From: Gilliamella sp. App4-10
GTDB taxonomy: Bacteria; Pseudomonadota; Gammaproteobacteria; Enterobacterales; Orbaceae
Direction: 5' to 3'
Assembly (NCBI RefSeq): GCF_001690495.1
Contig: NZ_LZGS01000034.1
Coordinates: forward strand, 1 to 64,000
Length of the DNA stretch: 64,000 nucleotides
Shown one piece after another: positions 57,433 to 64,000 of the stretch. Each line of letters opens with the position of its first letter. Positions within the stretch are counted from its first letter, which is position 1. A program made the translations under genes and the position numbers. The notes under the pieces are model-generated. The model was not told where the DNA came from and searched no databases. It saw only the letters and a list, made by a program, of their open reading frames with translations.

Positions 57433-58092
57433 ATGAAAATAAGTAACATCTTTATATGCGCCATTATCTCTATTCTTGTCGCAAGTTGTGCCCAAAATAC
57501 ATCAACAAAAAATAAAGACACAATTTCAGAAAGTGATCAGCTATTTTTATTAAAACAGCAAACTGAAACTAACAATTCTTATGTAGTAGATGCTAAAAAA
57601 CAATTGCTTCAGTTTGTCAGCGATAAAGATTTCGATAACTATGTTACCAAACGTGGAATTTTAAATTGCAAAAGTGATAATAACCAATCATTTTGTGTGT
57701 TGAGCTTTTATCTGAACGAATATTATAAATTAAGGTATGATATGCAACTTAAGAAAGTAATTGAAGAAAAACAAGTTGAACATGATATTGAATTGAGCAA
57801 AATAAAAGCATCTAAAAACAATATTGAAAATTATTGCCAATACTCAGCTGACTTTGTTGCTGCAATTTATACAAAAGATACCACTAAAATAACCCAATAT
57901 TTTCAACCAAAATTTAGAATGTCTGAGCAAGATATATCAAAATTACAAGCCAAGATTACTCAAGATGATTATTCTCACTTTTTGATCGATGAAAATCCCA
58001 GTATCCTTCAAGAAATGAAAACCGATTATGTTGAAAAATGCTTAAATGATCCAAAAAACAATATTATCAATTATTTTAATATTTTTAGATAA
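57433..58092 (+). CDS. Lipoprotein of unknown function
   Basis: A 219-aa protein with a type II signal peptide: hydrophobic residues 4-18 and lipobox LVASC with the lipidated Cys19; the +2 residue is Ala, which favours the outer membrane. The mature protein is polar and mostly helical, with paired cysteines in NCKSDNNQSFC, and in NYCQYS and EKCLND. I recognise no family. There is no clear ribosome-binding site. It lies 18 bp before opgG, so it may be co-transcribed with glucan synthesis genes, but no functional link is shown. Confidence 0.75.
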   Translation: MKISNIFICAIISILVASCAQNTSTKNKDTISESDQLFLLKQQTETNNSYVVDAKKQLLQFVSDKDFDNYVTKRGILNCKSDNNQSFCVLSFYLNEYYKLRYDMQLKKVIEEKQVEHDIELSKIKASKNNIENYCQYSADFVAAIYTKDTTKITQYFQPKFRMSEQDISKLQAKITQDDYSHFLIDENPSILQEMKTDYVEKCLNDPKNNIINYFNIFR

Positions 58093-58110
58093 TGCTAACA
58101 AGAGTCTTTT

Positions 58111-59673
58111 ATGTGCAATTTATTACCAATTCGCCAGTTTAATAAAACATTAATTTGCAAGTTGCTTTGCGTTGCTTCAGCTACTTGTCTTAGTTTTTCT
58201 GCATGGGCTTTTTCGTTTGACGATGTGGTTGCCAAAGCCGAAAAATCATCCCTAAAGGCTTATGTTCAGCCATCTAAAAATATTCCCAATGAATTAGCTT
58301 CGTTACAATTTACTGATTATCAAAAAATTCTATTCAATCACCCAAAAGCCTATTGGGGTGATCGAAAAAGCCGTTTCAAACTTGAATTTTATCATGAAGG
58401 AATGTACTTTGACGTTCCAATAAAGATCAATGAAATTGTTGATAATCAAGTTAAGCCAATCCAATATGATCCGAGTTATTTTGATTTAAGCCAGATCAAT
58501 CTTGATAAGCTAGACAATAAAGAGCTTGGATTTGCTGGATTTAAAGTCCATTATCCAATTAATATTCCAACAAAAACTGATGATGAAATATTTTCAGCAC
58601 TCGGTGGTAGTTATTTTCGCGCAGTAGGTAAAAATCAACGCTATGGCCTTTCAGCCAGAGGGCTTGCCATTGATACGGGTGAAATGTCGGGTGAAGAGTT
58701 TCCGATCTTTAAAGAATTCTGGATTGAAAGACCGAAACCAAACCAAAAACACTTAGTTATCTATGCATTACTCGATTCACCAAGTGTAACTGGCGCCTAT
58801 AAAATTACATTAGTTCCAAGCATTGATACCACCGTTACTGTCCAAGCAAAAGTGTTCTTTCGTAATTCTGTGAAAAAATTGGGTATCGCGCCACTAACCA
58901 GTATGTTCTTATTTGGACCTAATCAACCATCACCATTGCTAAATTATCGCCCTGCAATGCATGATTCTAATGGTTTATCAATTTTAGCCAATAATAACGA
59001 ATGGATCTGGCGCCCATTAAATAATCCTAAACGTTTATCGTTTTCATCGTATAGTTTAGAAAACCCGAAAGCTTTCGGTTTAATTCAACGCGATAAAGGT
59101 TTTGATGATTATCAAGATCTCGATGATCACTATGAAAAAAGGCCAAGTGTTTGGACTGAAATTTTAGGTAATTGGCAAAAAGGACGAGTTGAGTTAGTTG
59201 AAATTCCAACAGCAGACGAAACTAACGACAATATCGTTACATTTTGGGTACCCGAAAAACAATATAAAGCTGGCGATGTACTTGATATCAAATATCGCTT
59301 ACATTATTCATTACATGAACTACAGCGTTACCCTGATAATATAGCAAGAGCAGTTAGTACCCGATTATCACTAGGTGATATAAAACAAGCTAATTTAATT
59401 CGTAAGCTTGATGGATCTAATGCATATGTGATTGACTTCGCAGGTCCTGCATTATCAGAAAATGAACCTGTCAAAGTAATTTCGAGTATTAACAACGGTT
59501 CTATCGTAAGTTGTGACTTACAATACAATCCTGATATTAACGGATGGCGGGTGATTGTTCGATTCAAAGTTGAAGACAATAAAAAAGCAACTGATATTCG
59601 CATACAACTCGCTTCGCAAGCTACAAATGAAGTGATTTCTGAAACTTGGAGTGGGCAATACCCCGCACAATAA
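58111..59673 (+). CDS. opgG: Osmoregulated periplasmic glucan synthesis protein OpgG
   Basis: Periplasmic protein required for building and branching osmoregulated periplasmic glucans; 520 aa (E. coli 511). The signal peptide ends in AWA^FSFDDV at about residue 33. Family motifs: GSYFRAVGKNQRYGLSARGLAIDTG, EEFPIFKEFWIERP, ALLDSPSVTGAYKI, and LTSMFLFGPN. Paired with opgH 24 bp downstream in the usual opgGH operon. Some OpgG/D proteins are now known to be glucan hydrolases; the reaction here is inferred only from family. Confidence 0.95.
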   Translation: MCNLLPIRQFNKTLICKLLCVASATCLSFSAWAFSFDDVVAKAEKSSLKAYVQPSKNIPNELASLQFTDYQKILFNHPKAYWGDRKSRFKLEFYHEGMYFDVPIKINEIVDNQVKPIQYDPSYFDLSQINLDKLDNKELGFAGFKVHYPINIPTKTDDEIFSALGGSYFRAVGKNQRYGLSARGLAIDTGEMSGEEFPIFKEFWIERPKPNQKHLVIYALLDSPSVTGAYKITLVPSIDTTVTVQAKVFFRNSVKKLGIAPLTSMFLFGPNQPSPLLNYRPAMHDSNGLSILANNNEWIWRPLNNPKRLSFSSYSLENPKAFGLIQRDKGFDDYQDLDDHYEKRPSVWTEILGNWQKGRVELVEIPTADETNDNIVTFWVPEKQYKAGDVLDIKYRLHYSLHELQRYPDNIARAVSTRLSLGDIKQANLIRKLDGSNAYVIDFAGPALSENEPVKVISSINNGSIVSCDLQYNPDINGWRVIVRFKVEDNKKATDIRIQLASQATNEVISETWSGQYPAQ

Positions 59674-59697
59674 TTATTATAATAATTAGATAACAAT

Positions 59698-62058
59698 ATG
59701 AAAAAAGATTACTTTGCAAATCTTTCTGACGCTGGAGTTTGGCGTCAGAAAACCAAAAACAATGCAACGCCACCTGACGATGTCGAATTTTTAAAATATC
59801 GTTTAAATCAAATTGGCGATACTCGTTCTTTTATTGATACCCGAAAACAACAGCCGAGTTATCCTGAAGTTGATCGCGTTTCAATCCAACCTCAAATTTG
59901 GAATCAACGTTATACTGCCAAATCGAGACATGGCATTAATATTCTAGTTATAATTCGTCGTGTTATTATGTTTGCACTCATTGCAGTACAAACATACTAC
60001 GGAACCGCTTACCTATCGTCTTTATTACCTTATCAAAATTGGCAAAAAATCAATTTTATGGCGAATTGGGATATCAATCCTGAATTAGCTATTTACAGTA
60101 TCATACCTTATATTGTTCAAGGTGCAATTATTACCTTATTCGCTATTTTGTTTTGTTGGATCTCAATTGGCTTTTGGACCAGCATTATGGGCCTAATATT
60201 AACAGTAATGGGTAAAGACCGTTATACCATTCCTATTCCCAACAATCCTGCATCACATATCGACTCTAAGCATCGTACTGCACTTGTTATGCCAATTTGT
60301 AATGAAGATGTCGCACGTGTATTTGCTGGTATACAAGCAACTTATCAGTCCTTAGTTGAAACGGGTCATGCTACTTGCTGTGATTTTTTTATCTTAAGCG
60401 ATACTAACGATCCCGATCTATATGTTAACGAACTAAAAGCTTGGGCTGAATTTAATGCTGCAAAGCAAAACAATGGCTGCAATATTTTTTATCGTCACCG
60501 CAAACGCCGAGTAAAACGCAAAAGTGGTAACATTGATGATTTTTGTCGTCGTTGGGGACATCAATATGAATATATGATGATCCTTGATGCTGACAGTATT
60601 ATGACTGGGGATTGTATTTTAAAAATGATTGCCATGATGGAAATAACCCCTAAAGCAGGCATTTTACAATCACCTCCAAAATCAGTTAGAATGACGACTC
60701 TCTATGGGCGTATTCAACAATTTGCTAACCAGACTTATAGTGATATATTTTGCTCTGGAACACATTTTTGGCAATTAAGCGAAGCACAATATTGGGGGCA
60801 CAATGCCATGATTCGCCTAAAACCTTTTATTGAGCATTGCATATTATCACCAATTCCAAAATGTAAAGAACCAATTCATATCTTATCGCATGATCTCGTT
60901 GAAGCGACACTTATGCGTCGTGCAGGCTATGGCGTTTGGATTGCATATAATATGAATGGTAGTTATGAAGAGCTACCAGGTAATATGATTGAAGATCTAA
61001 AACGTGATAATCGCTGGTGTATGGGCAACTTAATTAATTTAAGATTAATCTTTAAAAGCGGCATTAAATTAACCCACCGTATAATGTTTGCCACTAGTGG
61101 CATGGCTTATATTTCGTCATTATTGTGGTTAGTGTTTTTAATATTCTCAACACTATTATTATTGGTATTTAATATTTCTGAGCCTCAATATTTCTTCCAA
61201 CCTAACCAATTTTATCCAACTTGGCCAAGGTGGGATGAACAATTAGCTATACAACTTCTCTCAACTACGATGGTGTTACTGTTTGCACCCAAATTTTTCA
61301 GCTATGGCATTATTATAGCTAGAACAGGTGCAAAAGAGGTTGGTGGTATATTTAAATTAACTCTATCAATACTGATTGAAATGGTTTGGTCAATGATCCT
61401 TGCGCCAATACGCATGATCTTCCATAGTAAATTTGTACTCAAAGCATGGATGGGTAGCAAAATTCAATGGAAGTCGCCATCACGAAGCGACGATGCGTTA
61501 ACATGGGGCGAATCATTTTATTTTTGTTGGCCATTATCGTTACTAGGGATTGTGTGGTTAGGCGTAATTATCTGGCTAAATCCCCAATTTACTTATTGGT
61601 ATATAGCGATATTAATACCTTTAACTATTTCGCCTTTAGTCATTAGAGTATCGGGGCTTTCAAGCATTGGAATGAAAGCTAAAAAGGCAGGGCTATTTTT
61701 AACCCCAGAAGAAACTCACCCATCACGAGTAGTCACACTTACAGGTGAATATTTTGTTAAAACCGAAGCGGCATTTGTTGAACATGGTTTTATTATGGCG
61801 TTGGTTGATCCTATTTATAATGCGCTAGCTTGTGCCTTATCAACTTCAAGGCATCGAGTTAACAATAAAAACCAACAAAAACGCAATGAACTTATTGCAC
61901 AGTATCAACACATAGATTTAGAAAAAATGAGTAAAGAACAACAGTTAGCAATTTTAGAGGATCCATTTATTCTTTCCGCATTACATCGTCATATTTGGCA
62001 GCAACAAGAAAAATACGACAATTTATTCTCATTATGGCAAAATGAACGCCAACAATAA
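59698..62058 (+). CDS. opgH: Glucan glucosyltransferase OpgH
   Basis: Inner-membrane GT2-family enzyme that polymerises glucose from UDP-glucose into the glucan backbone; 786 aa against about 847 in E. coli, shorter mainly at the N-terminus. Membrane segments occur before residue 170 and after 460. The cytoplasmic catalytic domain holds MPICNEDVARVFAGI, the DxD-type LDADSIMTGD, the third Asp in LSHDLVEATLMRRAGY, and the product-channel DNRWCMGN (RxxRW-type). In E. coli OpgH also inhibits FtsZ through its N-terminal tail; that tail is reduced here. Confidence 0.95.
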   Translation: MKKDYFANLSDAGVWRQKTKNNATPPDDVEFLKYRLNQIGDTRSFIDTRKQQPSYPEVDRVSIQPQIWNQRYTAKSRHGINILVIIRRVIMFALIAVQTYYGTAYLSSLLPYQNWQKINFMANWDINPELAIYSIIPYIVQGAIITLFAILFCWISIGFWTSIMGLILTVMGKDRYTIPIPNNPASHIDSKHRTALVMPICNEDVARVFAGIQATYQSLVETGHATCCDFFILSDTNDPDLYVNELKAWAEFNAAKQNNGCNIFYRHRKRRVKRKSGNIDDFCRRWGHQYEYMMILDADSIMTGDCILKMIAMMEITPKAGILQSPPKSVRMTTLYGRIQQFANQTYSDIFCSGTHFWQLSEAQYWGHNAMIRLKPFIEHCILSPIPKCKEPIHILSHDLVEATLMRRAGYGVWIAYNMNGSYEELPGNMIEDLKRDNRWCMGNLINLRLIFKSGIKLTHRIMFATSGMAYISSLLWLVFLIFSTLLLLVFNISEPQYFFQPNQFYPTWPRWDEQLAIQLLSTTMVLLFAPKFFSYGIIIARTGAKEVGGIFKLTLSILIEMVWSMILAPIRMIFHSKFVLKAWMGSKIQWKSPSRSDDALTWGESFYFCWPLSLLGIVWLGVIIWLNPQFTYWYIAILIPLTISPLVIRVSGLSSIGMKAKKAGLFLTPEETHPSRVVTLTGEYFVKTEAAFVEHGFIMALVDPIYNALACALSTSRHRVNNKNQQKRNELIAQYQHIDLEKMSKEQQLAILEDPFILSALHRHIWQQQEKYDNLFSLWQNERQQ

Positions 62059-62062
62059 GAAA

Positions 62063-62095
62063 TAGGGCTTTTGCCCTACTTCTCTTCTTTTTAGT
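62063..62095 (+). terminator. opgGH terminator
   Basis: TAGGGC-TTTT-GCCCTA at 62063-62078 is followed by a T-rich stretch (CTTCTCTTCTTTTT), 5 bp after the opgH stop. Confidence 0.8.
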
Positions 62096-62110
62096 AATTA
62101 ATCAAAATCC

Positions 62111-63097
62111 ATGGATATGTTTATGACTTGGCAACCTTCTGCATCTATCAATAATTTACTTAAGCGCGCAAAAATTGTTTCTCAAATTCGTCAATTTTTT
62201 GCGGATCGCTGTATTTTAGAGGTCGAAACACCGACTTTAAGCCAATATGCAGTAACAGACGTACATTTAAGTTCTTTTCACACTAAATTCTTAAAACCAG
62301 GGGAGCACGAAGAACAACAAGGGCAACAAATGTCATTAATTACCAGCCCTGAATATCATATGAAGCGCTTACTAGCCGCTGGCAGTGGTCCTATTTATCA
62401 AATGTGTAAATGTTTTCGTAATCATGAAGAAGTCAGCCGTTATCATAACCCTGAATTCACCATGCTAGAATGGTATCGCATCCAATTCGATATGATGCAA
62501 ATGATCAATGAAGTCGATGACCTATTACAAACTGTTTTAGATTGTGAACCTGCTGAACGAATTTCTTATCAAAAGGTATTTCAACGCCATCTTAATATTG
62601 ACCCTTTAGAAGCCGATCACGCCACTTTAGTCAAGGCAGCAAACCAACTTGATATTGGGCTTAACACAGACAATTATGATAAAGATGGCTTACTACAATG
62701 CTTATTCACTTTTGGTATTGAACCGCATATTGGTCAAGATAAGCCTATTGCCGTATTTAACTTTCCTGCATCACAAGCCGCATTAGCTGCTATTAGTCCA
62801 GAAGATCATCGTGTAGCGAGCCGTTTTGAGTTTTATTACAAAGGCGTTGAGCTTGCTAATGGTTTTAAAGAACTGACTAATGCACAAGAACAAAGAATGC
62901 GTTTTGAACAAAATAATTTAGAACGCACTAAACAAAATCTACCTGCACAGAATATTGACATTGAGTTACTCGCCGCTATGGAAGCCGGACTTCCAGACTG
63001 TGCAGGGGTTGCTGTAGGATTAGACCGTTTAATTATGCTTGCTCTAGGTAGCAATAGCCTAGATGACGTGATGTCATTTACTTTTGAAAGGGCTTAA
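62111..63097 (+). CDS. epmA: EF-P--(R)-beta-lysine ligase
   Basis: LysRS-like enzyme (GenX/PoxA/YjeA) that attaches beta-lysine to a conserved Lys of elongation factor P; 328 aa (E. coli 325), lacking the anticodon-binding domain of true LysRS. Class II motifs: motif 2 [24 protein letters not shown] and motif 3 [15 protein letters not shown]. The N-terminus ([17 protein letters not shown]) aligns with E. coli when ATG 62111 is used; ATGs at 62117 and 62123 are alternatives. Implies EF-P and EpmB elsewhere in the genome. Confidence 0.94.
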   Translation: MDMFMTWQPSASINNLLKRAKIVSQIRQFFADRCILEVETPTLSQYAVTDVHLSSFHTKFLKPGEHEEQQGQQMSLITSPEYHMKRLLAAGSGPIYQMCKCFRNHEEVSRYHNPEFTMLEWYRIQFDMMQMINEVDDLLQTVLDCEPAERISYQKVFQRHLNIDPLEADHATLVKAANQLDIGLNTDNYDKDGLLQCLFTFGIEPHIGQDKPIAVFNFPASQAALAAISPEDHRVASRFEFYYKGVELANGFKELTNAQEQRMRFEQNNLERTKQNLPAQNIDIELLAAMEAGLPDCAGVAVGLDRLIMLALGSNSLDDVMSFTFERA

Positions 63098-63099
63098 TT

Positions 63100-64000
63100 A
63101 TGTTCAATGCTTTAGGATTAACTGGATGGATTGCCATTATTATTGGTATTGCCGCTCTAATATTATTGGTGTTAGCGATAAAATCCCAACTAACAATTAA
63201 TAATTTACATCAACTATTTGATCTACAACTGATCCAAAAGAAGGAAGAAATCCAAACTTTAACAATTCAAGTAAAACAGTTAGAACATGAATTAGAACAA
63301 TATCGGCAGCAGAATCTAGCGCAAAATGTCAAAATTAGTGAACTCAAAACGCGTTTAGAAGAAACCTTAAGTGCAACACAAGAAAGGCAAACCATACTAG
63401 AACAAAGTGAACAACGGCTCACGACCCAATTTGAAAACCTAGCTAATCGTATTTTTGAACAAAGTGGTAAAAAGATTGAGCAACAAAATAAACAAAGTCT
63501 TGATTTTTTACTTTCACCACTCAAAGAACAATTAGAAGGTTTCAAAAAACAAGTGCAAGATAGTTTTGGGCAAGAGGCAAAAGAGCGTCACACATTGACG
63601 CACGAAATTCGTAACTTGCAACAGCTTAATGCACAAATGAGCAAAGAAGCAACCAACCTAACTAATGCACTAAAAGGTAATAACAAAACCCAAGGGAACT
63701 GGGGCGAATTTATCTTAAGCCAAATTCTAGATAATTCAGGATTACGTTCAGGTTATGAATATGAAACTCAGGTCAATTTAACTAACGAAAGTCATCAGCG
63801 TTTACAACCCGATGTCATTGTTCACTTACCGCAAGGGGGTGACGTCGTTATTGATTCCAAAGTAACTTTAGTTGCCTATGAGCGCCATTTCAATAGTGAT
63901 GACGAAACGGTTAAAGCAAAAGCGATGACCGAACATTTAGCGGCTGTCCGTAACCATTTAAAACAACTTAGCCAAAAAGATTATCATAAACTCATTGGCA
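63100..64000 (+). CDS. rmuC: DNA recombination protein RmuC (3' end beyond window)
   Basis: The first 300 codons of an RmuC-family protein that continues past the window edge. One N-terminal membrane segment (residues about 8-28) is followed by a long coiled coil rich in Gln, Glu and Lys (about 30-170). The start of the RmuC nuclease-like domain follows: TQGNWGEFILSQILDNSGLRSGYEYETQ and VVIDSKVTLVAYERH. RmuC limits inversion rearrangements at short inverted repeats in E. coli. AAGGG precedes the ATG, two bases after the epmA stop, so it may be cotranscribed with epmA. Confidence 0.92.
   Translation, partial: MFNALGLTGWIAIIIGIAALILLVLAIKSQLTINNLHQLFDLQLIQKKEEIQTLTIQVKQLEHELEQYRQQNLAQNVKISELKTRLEETLSATQERQTILEQSEQRLTTQFENLANRIFEQSGKKIEQQNKQSLDFLLSPLKEQLEGFKKQVQDSFGQEAKERHTLTHEIRNLQQLNAQMSKEATNLTNALKGNNKTQGNWGEFILSQILDNSGLRSGYEYETQVNLTNESHQRLQPDVIVHLPQGGDVVIDSKVTLVAYERHFNSDDETVKAKAMTEHLAAVRNHLKQLSQKDYHKLIG

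Overview
The window comes from a low-GC gammaproteobacterium close to the Enterobacterales. Nearly every gene has a recognisable E. coli counterpart and several E. coli operons are kept in order: ilvGMEDA, usg-truA, metY-type tRNA-rimP-nusA-infB-rbfA-truB, trpE-GD-CF-B-A, ppdA-ppdB-ygdB-ppdC and opgGH. Third codon positions and intergenic DNA are very AT-rich. This mix fits Orbaceae (Gilliamella/Frischella type, insect-gut bacteria), but that placement is inference from gene content and composition.

Layout. 1-6914: complete branched-chain amino-acid operon (+) behind a leader peptide and attenuator. 6915-9126: accessory stretch with a secreted endonuclease/phosphatase-fold protein (-), a three-repeat degenerate type I-F-like CRISPR remnant without cas genes, and a small transcription unit. 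9154-10074: L-lactate/2-hydroxyacid dehydrogenase (-). 10308-14101: Fur-box-controlled sitABCD Mn/Fe transporter (+). 14126-17396: usg-truA-dnaB (-). 17719-18729: unknown exported protein (-). 19038-20084: CytR-like LacI-family regulator (+). 20164-26494: initiator tRNA and the translation/transcription-factor operon (-). 26616-33480: trp operon (-) with a TrpR-type operator and a leader peptide with two adjacent Trp codons. 33578-35629: TPR-repeat/DUF2971-like protein of unknown function (-). 36224-37706: qmcA and its NfeD-like partner (+). 38314-44919: arabinose cluster araB-araA-araE-araD (-) with divergent araC. 45422-50296: pyruvate-sensing BtsS/BtsR and the BtsT transporter, adjacent (-). 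50388-51807: yajQ and dapD (-). 52167-53946: four overlapping minor-pilin-type genes (+). 53968-64000: ybfF (-), then rnb, a frameshifted yecH, an unknown lipoprotein, opgG-opgH, epmA and a truncated rmuC (+).

How the genes work together. Biosynthetic autonomy for Ile/Val/Leu and Trp is under sensitive control: the ilv attenuator reads Ile/Val/Leu codons, while trp has both a repressor operator and an attenuator. Nutrient capture is represented by arabinose, pyruvate and Mn/Fe uptake. A 42-bp dispersed intergenic repeat occurs three times. The least explained items are the TPR/DUF2971-like protein with four near-identical 111-bp repeats, the orphan CRISPR remnant with its neighbouring small transcription unit, the 42-bp repeat family and the exported EEP-fold enzyme.
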